42,015 nucleotides of DNA from an uncultured Clostridia bacterium (GCA_944392455.1 CALXWP010000006.1:67133-109147), one strand, 5' to 3'. Numbered from the stretch's first letter, positions 27,730 through 36,465 are shown. A program made the numbers and translations. The notes: generated from the letters alone by a model not told the origin.

Positions 27730-28668
27730 ATGGAACGAACAATGAGCATGGAAGAACGAATAAGAAGAGCTGAGGAGATATATAATAAACGAAAAAGAGC
27801 AAGTGGAGTAAGAGTATCTACTGGTAATGTAAATAAAAATGAAAAAGTAAAAATTTCTTTATTTAAAAAAATGATAATGCAGATGGCCATTTGTATAGTT
27901 ATTTATATAATTTTTTACTTAATTAAAAATAGTAATTATATTTTTTCAGAAGATGTGATAAATAAAACTAAAGAATTTTTATCATATGATATAAATTTTG
28001 GAAATATTCAAAATAGTATAACCTCATTTTTTAACGAAAATAAAGATAAATTCGGTTTCTTAAGTATATTTGATAATACAGAAGAAAATAATGAAAACAG
28101 TGAAAATAGTGAAAACAATGTGGAAAACAATACTGAAAATACTGATGAAAATGCAAATTCAGTAGGTGGAATAGGTGGGGCAAATAGTAATGAAGTAGTT
28201 AAAGAAGATAAAGAAGAGGATAAAGATGAAGAAGATACAAAAAAATCACAATCAGAATTAGATATAGAATATATTAAAGAAAATTTTAATTTTATGGTTC
28301 CAGTAGAAGGAACTGTTACTTCAAGATATGGAAAAAGGGAGGCTACAGAAGTGGTGTCTGCAAATCATAGTGGAATTGATATTGGTGCTAGAACTGGGAC
28401 TCCAATTTATGCTGCAGTAGACGGGGTGGTGACTGTTTCATCTTCAGAAGGAGAATATGGAAAACATATAGATATTACAAGTGAAGATGTTTTAACAAGA
28501 TATGCCCATTGTAGTAAGCTTTTAGTAAAAGAAGGACAGAAGGTAAAAAAGGGAGATAAAATAGCTGAAGTAGGTTCTACGGGAAATTCAACAGGACCGC
28601 ACCTTCATTTTGAAATAAGGAGAGATAATAGAACTATAAATCCAGAATCTATAATAGATTTCGATTAA
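27730..28668 (+). CDS. Membrane-anchored M23 peptidase-like protein (SpoIVFA-like)
   Basis: The 312-residue protein has a basic cytoplasmic N-terminus, a membrane helix (about 51-66, MQMAICIVIYIIFYLI) and a long Asn/Glu/Lys-rich disordered linker (about 115-180). A C-terminal LytM/M23 domain starts at FMVPVEGTVTSRYGKR, with HSGIDIGARTGTPIYAAVDG, YAHCSKLLVKEGQKV and GNSTGPHLHFEIRRD. The zinc residues HxxxD and HxH are present, so hydrolase activity is possible. An M23-domain protein directly before an M50 protease is the SpoIVFA-SpoIVFB order, where SpoIVFA regulates the protease. SpoIIQ is a less likely identity. Confidence 0.8.
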   Translation: MERTMSMEERIRRAEEIYNKRKRASGVRVSTGNVNKNEKVKISLFKKMIMQMAICIVIYIIFYLIKNSNYIFSEDVINKTKEFLSYDINFGNIQNSITSFFNENKDKFGFLSIFDNTEENNENSENSENNVENNTENTDENANSVGGIGGANSNEVVKEDKEEDKDEEDTKKSQSELDIEYIKENFNFMVPVEGTVTSRYGKREATEVVSANHSGIDIGARTGTPIYAAVDGVVTVSSSEGEYGKHIDITSEDVLTRYAHCSKLLVKEGQKVKKGDKIAEVGSTGNSTGPHLHFEIRRDNRTINPESIIDFD

Positions 28669-28682
28669 AAATGGAGGTATAT

Positions 28683-29372
28683 ATGAGTTTAAAAATAGAT
28701 TTAAAAATTTTTTTATTTCTATTACTTTTTTTAATTACTTCTCAATTTGAAATATATATAATTGTAATGATCTTTGCAATTATACATGAGCTTGGTCATT
28801 TATTAGCAGGGGTAATTTTAAAATTTAAAGTAGAAGAAATAAAATTAACACCTATGGGAGTTAGATTACAATTTAAAATAGAAAATAGAGAATATAATAA
28901 AAAAGTAAAAAAAGGCAATTTATTAAATGTAAAAAAAGCAATAATTGCTATTGCAGGACCAATTACAAATCTAGTTATTTTAATAGTTTTAATAATCTTA
29001 AAAAATATTGGACTAAATTTTACAAATACATATATATATCAAATAATTATATATTCTAATTTATTAATAGCAATATTTAATTTGCTTCCTATATATCCAA
29101 TGGATGGAGGAAGAGTTATTAATGAAATTTTAAAGATTATGGTTGGAAATAAAAAAGCATATAAAATTACATATATTTTATCTAAAACAATGCTTATAAT
29201 TTTAACTGCTATATCTAGCATAGCTATACTATATTTAGAAAATATCGCTATTGTATTTATAATAATGTATTTATGGTGTTTGGAATTGCAAGAAATAAGA
29301 AAATATAATAAAAGAAAAAACATTGAAAAAATAATAGAAGAGGTGGAAAATGGAAGACATAATATGGTATAA
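28683..29372 (+). CDS. M50 site-2 protease, SpoIVFB-like
   Basis: The 229-residue integral membrane metalloprotease has the zinc motif HELGH within IFAIIHELGHLLAG (about residue 35-40). The third ligand lies in NLLPIYPMDGGRV (about 137-141), between several hydrophobic helices. No PDZ or CBS domain is present, as in the compact SpoIVFB group that cleaves pro-sigma-K in the mother cell. ATG 28683 follows GGAGG. ATG 28671 overlaps that site. It starts 14 bp after the SpoIVFA-like stop, so the pair is translationally close. Confidence 0.85.
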   Translation: MSLKIDLKIFLFLLLFLITSQFEIYIIVMIFAIIHELGHLLAGVILKFKVEEIKLTPMGVRLQFKIENREYNKKVKKGNLLNVKKAIIAIAGPITNLVILIVLIILKNIGLNFTNTYIYQIIIYSNLLIAIFNLLPIYPMDGGRVINEILKIMVGNKKAYKITYILSKTMLIILTAISSIAILYLENIAIVFIIMYLWCLELQEIRKYNKRKNIEKIIEEVENGRHNMV

Positions 29373-29409
29373 TAATAATACTTAAGTTTATTATTTTAAG
29401 AGGAGAAAG

Positions 29410-31242
29410 ATGTTTAATATAGAAGAAGAATTAAAAAAGTTGCCATCAAGACCAGGTGTATATATAATGCATGATAAAGATGACAAAATAATATATGTTG
29501 GTAAAGCAATTTCTTTAAAAAACAGAGTGAGACAATATTTTAGAAAAACCAATAAAACAAAAAGAATAGAAAATATGGTTTCATTAATAGATCATTTTGA
29601 ATATATTGTTACAGATAATGAGGCAGAAGCTTTAATATTAGAATGTAATCTAATAAAAAAGAATATGCCTAAATTTAATGTCTTATTAAAAGATGGAAAA
29701 ACATATCCATATATTAAAGTTAATGTGAAAGCTGAATATCCTGATGTATATATGACAAGAAGAATACTAAATGATGAAGCAAAATATTTTGGACCATATG
29801 CTAATTCTGGCAGTGCAAAGGAAATGGTTGATTTTATTAAATCAAAATTTAAAATAAGACAATGTAAAAGTTTTAAATATAAAGATAGACCTTGTTTGAA
29901 TTATCATATAAAAAAATGTATGGCGCCTTGTATGGGATATGTTTCTAAAGAAGAATATATGAAACAAATAAATGAGATTATTGATGTATTAGAAGGAAAA
30001 ACGGATAAATTAATGAAACAACTAAATGATGAAATGGAAGAGGCATCAAAAAATCTTCAATTTGAAAAGGCTGCAAACATAAGAGATAAGATATTGGCAA
30101 TAGATAGAATATCTGCAAAACAAAAAGTTTCAAACATTTCGGAAAATGATATTGATGTTATAGGATTAGCAAAAAGTGATATAAGAGTATGTATTGAAAT
30201 ATTTTTTGTTAGAAAAAGTAAGATGATAGGAAGAGAACATTTCTTTTTAGATGATTTAGTTGATGAAGAACCAAAAGAAATATTGTCAAGTTTTATAAAA
30301 CAATATTATATGGGAAGACCAATACTTCCAAATAAAATAATGATTAGGGAAGAGATTGAAGATAAACAAATAATAGAAGAATTATTAACTAAAGAAGCGG
30401 GAAGAAAAGTAGAAATAAAGTCGCCACAAAAAGGTGAAAAATTAAGATTAGTAGAAATGGCAGAAAATAATGCTAAAATTACATTAGAAAATAAAGAAAA
30501 AGATAGAAATACAATATTAACGGAATTAAAAGAAGTTTTAAAACTGGATAAATTACCAAGAAAGATTGAATGTTATGATATCTCAAATCTATCTGGAACA
30601 AATATGGTAGCTGGTATGAGTGTTTTGCAGGATGGAATTATAAAGAAGAATTTAGCAAAAAGATTTAAAATAAAAACTGTATTTGGACAAGATGATCCAA
30701 GATGTATGAAAGAAGTGATAAAAAGAAGGCTAGTTCATTCATTAGATGATCCAAATGGAGGATTTGGAAGATTACCAGATGTTATATTCGTAGATGGTGG
30801 AATTACTCAAATTAGAGCAGCAGTAGAAGCGTTATATGAATTAAAAAAGGAATATAAGGAAAAAAATGAAGAGTTTGATTGCAAGTTACTTGATATACCT
30901 ATATTTGGAATGGTAAAAAATGATAAACACCAAACAAGAGCTTTAATGAATAGAGATAGAGAAGAACTTAAAATATCTGATAATTTATTTAATTTAATAA
31001 CTATGTTTCAAGATTCTGTTCATGATACTGCAATTGGATATCATAAAAAATTAAGAGAAAAAGAACTTACTAAATCTAAATTGGATGAAATACAAGGAAT
31101 AGGAGAAGTAAAAAGAACAGAATTATTAAAGAAATTTGGTAGCAGTAAAAAAATTGCTGAAGCTTCTATTTCAGAATTAACTCAAATAAAAGGAATTAAT
31201 GAAAAATTAGCGCAAAAAATAAAAGATGAACTTAATAAATGA
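29410..31242 (+). CDS. uvrC: Excinuclease ABC subunit C
   Basis: The 610-residue nuclease makes both incisions in nucleotide excision repair. The GIY-YIG domain is at the start (PGVYIMHDKDDKIIYVGKA). A four-Cys cluster (CKSFKYKDRPCLNYHIKKC, then APC) lies near 150-172, and the UVR motif (LQFEKAANIRDKI) near 215-230. The RNase H-like nuclease domain (YDISNLSGTNMVAGM, VFVDGGITQI-like FVDGG) is at about 385-540, and tandem HhH motifs end the protein (IQGIGEVKRTELLKKFGS, IKGINEKLA). AGAGGAG precedes the ATG. Confidence 0.97.
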   Translation: MFNIEEELKKLPSRPGVYIMHDKDDKIIYVGKAISLKNRVRQYFRKTNKTKRIENMVSLIDHFEYIVTDNEAEALILECNLIKKNMPKFNVLLKDGKTYPYIKVNVKAEYPDVYMTRRILNDEAKYFGPYANSGSAKEMVDFIKSKFKIRQCKSFKYKDRPCLNYHIKKCMAPCMGYVSKEEYMKQINEIIDVLEGKTDKLMKQLNDEMEEASKNLQFEKAANIRDKILAIDRISAKQKVSNISENDIDVIGLAKSDIRVCIEIFFVRKSKMIGREHFFLDDLVDEEPKEILSSFIKQYYMGRPILPNKIMIREEIEDKQIIEELLTKEAGRKVEIKSPQKGEKLRLVEMAENNAKITLENKEKDRNTILTELKEVLKLDKLPRKIECYDISNLSGTNMVAGMSVLQDGIIKKNLAKRFKIKTVFGQDDPRCMKEVIKRRLVHSLDDPNGGFGRLPDVIFVDGGITQIRAAVEALYELKKEYKEKNEEFDCKLLDIPIFGMVKNDKHQTRALMNRDREELKISDNLFNLITMFQDSVHDTAIGYHKKLREKELTKSKLDEIQGIGEVKRTELLKKFGSSKKIAEASISELTQIKGINEKLAQKIKDELNK

Positions 31243-31368
31243 TAATAAAAAAGAAAATATAAGATAAAAACATAAAAATATGAAATAAAAAGAGATACGA
31301 AAATTGGAATAATTATGCAATAACTGAATATCTATAATATTAGAAATATAGATAGGGGGATTTGTATA

Positions 31369-31569
31369 ATGGAGTATGCAAAAGATATTTTAATAGGATT
31401 AAAACAAGGACAAGCAGAAAATAATAGAACGGAAAAGAAAAAACAAGGTTTTATAAGTAGATGTTTAAACCACAAATTTATATTAACTATATTACTTGCA
31501 ATTATTAGTTTTATAGTATTAGATTTAATATTAATTTCAAATTTTATAAGTGTTTTAATTACTATATAG
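31369..31569 (+). CDS. Small single-helix membrane protein
   Basis: The 66-residue product has a charged N-terminal half (LIGLKQGQAENNRTEKKKQG) and one long hydrophobic helix (about 37-64). The ATG follows GGGGGA. No family recognised. It sits between uvrC and the methyltransferase gene in the same direction. Positive residues before the helix predict an N-in orientation. Confidence 0.65.
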   Translation: MEYAKDILIGLKQGQAENNRTEKKKQGFISRCLNHKFILTILLAIISFIVLDLILISNFISVLITI

Positions 31570-31604
31570 ATAAGATAATAAAAATTGTAGAAAGGATTAT
31601 ATAA

Positions 31605-32462
31605 ATGAATATAGCAAATAATTGGAAAGATTACGAAATATTAGATATGGCAAATGGGGAAAGATTAGAAAGATGGGGAAATGTTATATTAATAAGACCA
31701 GATCCACAAATTATTTGGAAAAATAAATCATTTCCTAAGAAGTGGGATTTAGCAAATGCTAGATATAATAGAAGTTCATCTGGTGGAGGCGGATGGAAAT
31801 ATAATAAAAAAATGCCAGAAAGCTGGAAAATAAAGTATAAAGATCTAACATTTAATATTAAACCAATGGGATTTAAGCATACAGGATTATTTCCAGAACA
31901 AGCTGTAAACTGGGATTGGATGATATCAAAAATAAAAAATGAAAAAAGAGATATAAAGATCTTAAACTTATTTGCATATACTGGAGGAGCAACTGTAGCC
32001 TGTAGTTATGCAGGAGCATCAGTATGTCATGTAGATAGTTCAAAAGGAATGACAACATGGGCAAAAGAAAATTTAGCTTCATCTGGACTTTCTGATAGGC
32101 CTGTAAGATTTATAGTTGATGATGTTGTTAAATTTGTAAATAGAGAAATCAGAAGAGGAAATAAATATGATGGAATAATCATGGATCCTCCTTCATATGG
32201 AAGAGGAACAAATGGAGAGGTATGGAAATTTGAAGATAATATTTCAGATTTAGTTGAACTATGCTCAAAAGTGCTTTCAGATAATCCTCTATTCTTCCTA
32301 ATAAATTCATATACAACAGGAATATCGAGTACAGTTCTAGAAAATATTTTAAGATTAAATATAAAAAAAGATGGAAAATTTTCGCATGGAGAAATAGGAC
32401 TACCTATGACAAATTCTAAATTAATACTTCCTTGTGGAATTTATGGAAAATGGGAGAAATAA
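31605..32462 (+). CDS. Class I SAM-dependent RNA methyltransferase
   Basis: The 285-residue protein has SAM motif I LNLFAYTGGATVACSYAGA (about 122-140), the acidic VCHVDSSKGMTTWAKEN and the motif IV loop MDPPSYGRG (about 198-206). These resemble the RlmI/RlmK group of 23S rRNA cytosine-C5 or guanine-N7 methyltransferases, without an N-terminal PUA domain. It ends one base before the ATG of the pseudouridine synthase gene, so both RNA-modification genes form one unit. The exact target is unknown. Confidence 0.85.
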   Translation: MNIANNWKDYEILDMANGERLERWGNVILIRPDPQIIWKNKSFPKKWDLANARYNRSSSGGGGWKYNKKMPESWKIKYKDLTFNIKPMGFKHTGLFPEQAVNWDWMISKIKNEKRDIKILNLFAYTGGATVACSYAGASVCHVDSSKGMTTWAKENLASSGLSDRPVRFIVDDVVKFVNREIRRGNKYDGIIMDPPSYGRGTNGEVWKFEDNISDLVELCSKVLSDNPLFFLINSYTTGISSTVLENILRLNIKKDGKFSHGEIGLPMTNSKLILPCGIYGKWEK

Positions 32463-33156
32463 ATGGAACAAAATAAGCTAAAAGTAATTTATGAAGATAA
32501 CCATATAATAGTAGTAGAAAAACCTGTAAATATACCATCACAAGGAGATAAAACAGGTGATATTGATATGCTTACAATAATAAAAGATTATTTAAAAGAA
32601 AAATATAATAAACCTGGAAATGTATATTTAGGATTAATACATAGATTAGATAGACCTGTTGGTGGTGTTATGGTATTTGCTAAAACTTCAAAAGCTGCTG
32701 CAAGATTAAGTGAGCAAGTACGTGAAAAAATATTTAAAAAAACATATTTAGTAATAGTAAATGGAAGAATGAAAGAAAAGAAGCGGGATTTTAGAAGACT
32801 ATTTATTAAAGAATGAAAGAAATAATATGAGTAAAGTTGTAAGAGAAGGAACTAAAAATTCAAAACTTGCAGTACTTGATTATGAAGAACTTAAATATAA
32901 TGAAGAGACTAATTTATCTTTATTAAAAGTAAATTTACATACAGGTAGACATCATCAAATAAGAGTACAGTTCTCTAGTAGAGAGCATAGTATTTATGGT
33001 GATCAGAAATATGGTGGAAGAGGTCATGGAAAACAAATTTGTTTATGGGCATATGAGCTTACTATAAAGCATCCTATTTCAAAAGAGAATATGACTTTTA
33101 AATCTATACCAGAAGCGAATAGTAGTTGGAAGATAATTGAAGATGTAGAATTATAG
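32463..33156 (+). pseudogene. RluA-family pseudouridine synthase, split by a one-base frameshift
   Basis: The first part (32463-32816) has IYEDNHIIVVEKP and the catalytic-Asp motif GLIHRLDRPVGGVMVFAKT, then leaves the family pattern after NGRMKEK. The second frame (visible ORF 32827-33156) has NLHTGRHHQIRVQFS and the typical C-terminus. Skipping one A in the run near 32778-32782 gives KEKSGILEDYLLKNERNNMSKVV, a family-like junction, and a 230-residue enzyme. All catalytic parts survive, so the defect is recent or a sequence error. It is adjacent to the methyltransferase gene. Confidence 0.85.
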
Positions 33157-33167
33157 AAGTAATAAAG

Positions 33168-33203
33168 AATAGAAATCAAAAATTATATGGTTTCTATTTT
33201 TTT
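33168..33203 (+). terminator. Terminator after the pseudouridine synthase gene
   Basis: AATAGAAATC (33168-33177) pairs with GGTTTCTATT (33189-33198) with one G-U, then seven T. Confidence 0.8.
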
Positions 33204-33243
33204 GCTTTATAAAAAAATAAAAATGGTATATGAAATTAAAAAA

Positions 33244-33273
33244 ATAAACTTTCATATATAAAAAATAAACTTT
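33244..33273 (-). promoter_or_regulatory. Putative AgrA (LytTR) operator: two 9-bp direct repeats, 12-bp spacing
   Basis: On the minus strand AAAGTTTAT occurs twice (complements of 33244-33252 and 33265-33273), separated by exactly 12 bp. Each copy fits the LytTR half-site consensus as I recall it ([TA][AC][CA]GTTN[AG][TG]). The site lies about 40 bp upstream of a TATAAT that precedes agrB. The position and the 21-bp period suit an activator binding two turns of one DNA face. Confidence 0.65.
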
Positions 33274-33311
33274 CGTAAATATAAAACAAAATTTGACAAA
33301 AAAAGTATTAT

Positions 33312-33317
33312 TATAAT
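33312..33317 (+). promoter_or_regulatory. -10 box of the agrBD promoter
   Basis: A perfect TATAAT sits 26 bp before the agrB start. At 17-bp spacing the -35 position is only AAATTT. A TTGACA at 33293-33298 is just 13 bp away. A weak -35 suits a promoter that needs an activator. Confidence 0.5.
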
Positions 33318-33343
33318 TTAAACAATTGAAGGGGTGTTATAAA

Positions 33344-33973
33344 TTGGTTGATAAATTTTGTAATTTTATTCTAAAAAAGATGAAAGAAAAGATGCCTGAT
33401 ATGACAGAAGAACAAGGTGAAGTAATATTATATGGCTTAGAATTAATATTAGGAGAAATTCCTAAAGTATTGTTACTATTTCTATTAGGATTTCTTTTAG
33501 GAGTAGGATGGTATGTATTATTTGCTTTTATAGTAATTGCACCATATAGAGGAATGTCTGGAGGATTTCATCTTCATACCCATTTAGGATGTATTATAAC
33601 AACTAATTTATTTTATATAGGGAATGTTTTTATTAGCAAATATTTAGTTTTAGATAGTTTAGAAAAATATGTGTTAATAGCACTAAGTTTTATATTTGGA
33701 ATTCTGATGATAAGTATGTACGCACCAGCAGATACAGAAAATGTTCCAATAATAAACAAAGAAGAAAGAAAAAAGAAAAAAATATTATCATATATATTTT
33801 TAACAGTAATGCTTATAGCTGCACTATTTATACAAGATAGAATATTGTCAAATATATTAATAATAGGAAGTATAATTCAAACAATGACTATAACAAGAAT
33901 TGCATATAAAATTACAAAAAATGAATATGGTCATGAAATGTATGAAAAAGGAAAGATAGAATTAAATCAATAA
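33344..33973 (+). CDS. agrB: AgrB-type autoinducer-processing protease
   Basis: The 209-residue membrane cysteine protease cleaves and cyclises the AgrD precursor. Hydrophobic segments lie at about 39-52, 54-66, 84-95, 102-120, 143-160 and 166-178. The catalytic pair is in YRGMSGGFHLHTHLGC, with His 76 and Cys 83, the same seven-residue gap as His77/Cys84 of Staphylococcus AgrB. I start at TTG 33344, seven bases after GAAGGGGTG. TTG at 33326 lies upstream of that site. agrD follows 54 bp later and agrC/agrA are convergent. Confidence 0.93.
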   Translation: MVDKFCNFILKKMKEKMPDMTEEQGEVILYGLELILGEIPKVLLLFLLGFLLGVGWYVLFAFIVIAPYRGMSGGFHLHTHLGCIITTNLFYIGNVFISKYLVLDSLEKYVLIALSFIFGILMISMYAPADTENVPIINKEERKKKKILSYIFLTVMLIAALFIQDRILSNILIIGSIIQTMTITRIAYKITKNEYGHEMYEKGKIELNQ

Positions 33974-33974
33974 T

Positions 33975-33996
33975 AAACATTAGCCGGCAATGTTTT
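33975..33996 (+). other. Stem-loop between agrB and agrD
   Basis: AAACATT (33975-33981) pairs with AATGTTT (33989-33995). The loop AGCCGGC contains the self-complementary GCCGGC. It may tune agrD expression or stabilise its mRNA. Confidence 0.4.
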
Positions 33997-34027
33997 ATTA
34001 TAAAAAACTACAAAGGAGGAGTGTTTT

Positions 34028-34150
34028 ATGTTAAAAGAATTAGCAAAATTAGCAGAAAAATATGCTAAATCAACAAATACAGCTTGTATAGGTATTGGTG
34101 TGATACATCAACCAAAAATGCCAAATTCATTAGTAAAGAAAGATAAATAA
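34028..34150 (+). CDS. agrD: AgrD-like cyclic peptide autoinducer precursor
   Basis: A 40-codon ORF directly after agrB has a textbook ribosome site (AAAGGAGG 34012-34019). The peptide has an N-terminal amphipathic helix (MLKELAKLAEKYAKSTN), a single Cys at residue 20 in TACIGIGVIHQPKMP, and a polar tail with two Pro and several Lys (NSLVKKDK). This is the layout of clostridial cyclic-lactone autoinducer precursors. The Cys would form the thiolactone. The ring end cannot be fixed from sequence, though it probably lies between residues 24 and 26. Its position beside agrB supports the call. Confidence 0.88.
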   Translation: MLKELAKLAEKYAKSTNTACIGIGVIHQPKMPNSLVKKDK

Positions 34151-34225
34151 GAAAAATAATTAAGAACGATATAGGATTAACAACTTATCTCTTAATACAT
34201 AATAAAATTTAATAATCGACAAACT

Positions 34226-34258
34226 AAAAAATAGTCTCTAAGTCAGGAGGCTATTTTT
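34226..34258. terminator. Bidirectional terminator between agrBD and agrC
   Basis: AAAAATAGTCTC (34227-34238) pairs with GAGGCTATTTTT (34247-34258) with one G-U and an 8-nt loop. It serves the convergent agrBD and agrAC units. Confidence 0.8.
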
Positions 34259-34269
34259 CATGGTTTATG

Positions 34270-35625
34270 TTATTTATATATTTCAAATTGTTGTGTGAAG
34301 AATTCATCATTCTTTGTAGTATATAAGTTTAGATTATTGTTTTTCATTAATATTTGTCTTATTTTCCATAATCCAAGACCACTATGATTTTCTTTTGAAG
34401 TAATACCTTTTTGATAAATTCTTTCAGTATCAACGTCTTTGTTTTTATATGTGTTTTGAATGATAACTAAAATAAGATCATTTTTATTAATTTCTTTTCT
34501 AAAAGTAACATTAATTTGCTTTTTCTCACATTCAGTTGCAGCATCGATTGCATTATCTAATAAAATACCAAGAATTCTAGTAAAATCATATATTTTCATA
34601 CGTTCTTCAATTTCATTTAAATCTAGAAATACATTCAAACTAATTGTTACATTCTTTTGATCAGCATCATAATATTTAGTTGCAAGAATATGATAAATTG
34701 CTGGATGATTTATTACATTTGGTGATAGTGCATATAAATTATTTGTTTTTTGACAATCTTCTAGTAATTGATTATAATATCTTTTTAATCCATCTATATC
34801 TTCAGTTACTACATAACCACCAATACCATTAACAATATTATCAAAATCATGTTTGAAAGATCTAACTGTATCATGAAGAATCGTTAAAGAATGAATAGTA
34901 AGATTTGCACTTTCTAAATCTCTTTTTGTAAGTTCAAGCTTAGATAAATTAATTAGGTTATATATACTAATAATAGAATATGCAACTAATCCGAATATTG
35001 CTATAAAGGTTATTACAAATGGCAATTTGTCACTATAAAATATTACCAAATAAAATTGTGAAGCTATAACTATTAAACATAAGATTATACTAGCAATAAT
35101 AAATATTTTGTTCTTAGTAGTCATATTATCAAAAACTTCTACATTAACTTTAAAATATTTAACTAATCTATACAGAAGATAAATTATTGTATACATAATT
35201 AATAAAACAATAATCCTATATAGTGGAACTGAAACAAGTAAGCTATAATTTATAGAAAATATGTATTTTGTAAAACTTAAACATATAAATTCTAAAACAG
35301 TTGAAGTTAAAAATAATGTTACAGCTGCAGCTATACTTTTTAGTATACTTGCTCTGAAAATTATAAAAACTAAGATTGGTAGTAAAATTATATTTACAAA
35401 TACAGAATGTGATGAAGGTAATAAGAAAGTAGTAAATGCTGTTATTAAACTCTGTAATACTACATATAAAATTCTTCTTTTTTTATTAGTTTCAATGTTT
35501 AATACGGTAGTAAAATATAACATTGAAACATAAAATTCTAAAAATGATAAAGGAATAGATATAAATTTAAATAACATTTCATTTGGCGTAGTCAACGCTG
35601 ACCAGACTGTTTGTAAAATATTCAT
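34270..35625 (-). CDS. agrC: AgrC-type sensor histidine kinase (GHKL)
   Basis: The 451-residue receptor kinase has six or seven membrane helices in the first 225 residues, which would sense the external peptide. A dimerisation helix carries the phospho-acceptor His 259 in SFKHDFDN. The GHKL ATPase follows with N box LGILLDNAIDAA (about 352-363) and G box HSGLGLWKI (about 414-422). This is the HPK10 class typical of AgrC. The start at 35625 has GGAGG 9 bases upstream and overlaps the end of agrA by 47 bp, so the two are translationally coupled. Confidence 0.93.
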   Translation of the reverse strand: MNILQTVWSALTTPNEMLFKFISIPLSFLEFYVSMLYFTTVLNIETNKKRRILYVVLQSLITAFTTFLLPSSHSVFVNIILLPILVFIIFRASILKSIAAAVTLFLTSTVLEFICLSFTKYIFSINYSLLVSVPLYRIIVLLIMYTIIYLLYRLVKYFKVNVEVFDNMTTKNKIFIIASIILCLIVIASQFYLVIFYSDKLPFVITFIAIFGLVAYSIISIYNLINLSKLELTKRDLESANLTIHSLTILHDTVRSFKHDFDNIVNGIGGYVVTEDIDGLKRYYNQLLEDCQKTNNLYALSPNVINHPAIYHILATKYYDADQKNVTISLNVFLDLNEIEERMKIYDFTRILGILLDNAIDAATECEKKQINVTFRKEINKNDLILVIIQNTYKNKDVDTERIYQKGITSKENHSGLGLWKIRQILMKNNNLNLYTTKNDEFFTQQFEIYK

Positions 35626-36319
35626 TGTTTAAAACCTCCATTAATTTGTTTTTATATTTGGGACCAATATAGCATTTATCATTTGTGGTGAATAAAATTA
35701 GATTATTAGAAAAATCTATATCTGTTACTTTTAAAATATTAACAATATATGATTTATGACATCTGACAAAATTATAAGGTAACATATCAGATATCTTATT
35801 AAATGAGCCATAAGTTTCATAATCTCTTGTATCTGTGTGAAATATTACCTTCATACCATCTTTTTTTATAAACCTAATGCTATTTTCTTTTATTACAGTT
35901 TTATCATTATCTAAACGTATGTACTTATCAGTACTTCCAAATACATCAGAATAAAGTCGTAAAATTGTTTCTTCAAATCTTTCTCTAGTTAAAGGTTTTT
36001 GTAAAAAATCGAATGTTTTATATTTATATGCAACCATTCCAAATTCAAAATGTCCTGTTATAAAAATGATATAAACGCTTTTATCAACTTTTCTGATTTC
36101 TTCTGCTAATTGTAGTCCCGAAATTGAAGATTTTAAATCTATATCTAATAATAATACATGTATTTGATTATTTTTTACAAAGTTTAATAGTTCGTTTGGA
36201 TTGCTCGTAGAAAAAAGTATTTCTCCTTTTAAGTTATTAGAAATGATAATAGAATTTAACATTTTAGATAATTTATCAATAGCGCTAGGATTGTCATCAC
36301 ATATAACAAAATTTAACAT
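35579..36319 (-). CDS. agrA: AgrA-type LytTR response regulator
   Basis: The 246-residue regulator has a receiver domain (about 1-120) with acidic pair ICDDN, phospho-acceptor Asp near 59 in VLLLDIDL and a later FLQKPL containing the conserved Lys. A LytTR DNA-binding domain (about 135-235) includes FIKKDGMKVIFHT, YNFVRCHKSYIVNI and FTTNDKCYIGPKYKNKL. GGAGG precedes the ATG. The direct repeats upstream of agrB match the site type that LytTR domains bind, so AgrA probably activates agrBD. Confidence 0.94.
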   Translation of the reverse strand: MLNFVICDDNPSAIDKLSKMLNSIIISNNLKGEILFSTSNPNELLNFVKNNQIHVLLLDIDLKSSISGLQLAEEIRKVDKSVYIIFITGHFEFGMVAYKYKTFDFLQKPLTRERFEETILRLYSDVFGSTDKYIRLDNDKTVIKENSIRFIKKDGMKVIFHTDTRDYETYGSFNKISDMLPYNFVRCHKSYIVNILKVTDIDFSNNLILFTTNDKCYIGPKYKNKLMEVLNNEYFTNSLVSVDYAK

Positions 36320-36360
36320 TATATCCTCCGTATTTAAAAATAAAAAAACCTGAATTTAAA

Positions 36361-36367
36361 TTCGACA
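36361..36367 (-). promoter_or_regulatory. Spo0A-box-like TGTCGAA in the agrA leader
   Basis: The minus strand reads TTTGTCGAA here, downstream of the agrA promoter. A binding protein here could act as a roadblock. The motif is short, so this is tentative. Confidence 0.35.
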
Positions 36368-36407
36368 AACTGTAAAAATAAAACCAGTTTTTTCCAGTTA
36401 CTATAAT

Positions 36408-36436
36408 AATATAATCTAAAAAATTTGGGTTGTCAA
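36408..36436 (-). promoter_or_regulatory. Promoter of agrA-agrC
   Basis: On the minus strand a perfect TTGACA (complement of 36431-36436) and TATATT (complement of 36408-36413) are 17 bp apart, giving a leader of about 80 nt. Confidence 0.75.
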
Positions 36437-36465
36437 TATAAAAATTTTAGAAAAATAAAATTAAT

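Noticed and set aside
33293..33317. TTGACA plus TATAAT as a standard agrB promoter
   Set aside because: The spacer is only 13 bp. The pair is too close, so I list only the -10 box and propose activator dependence.
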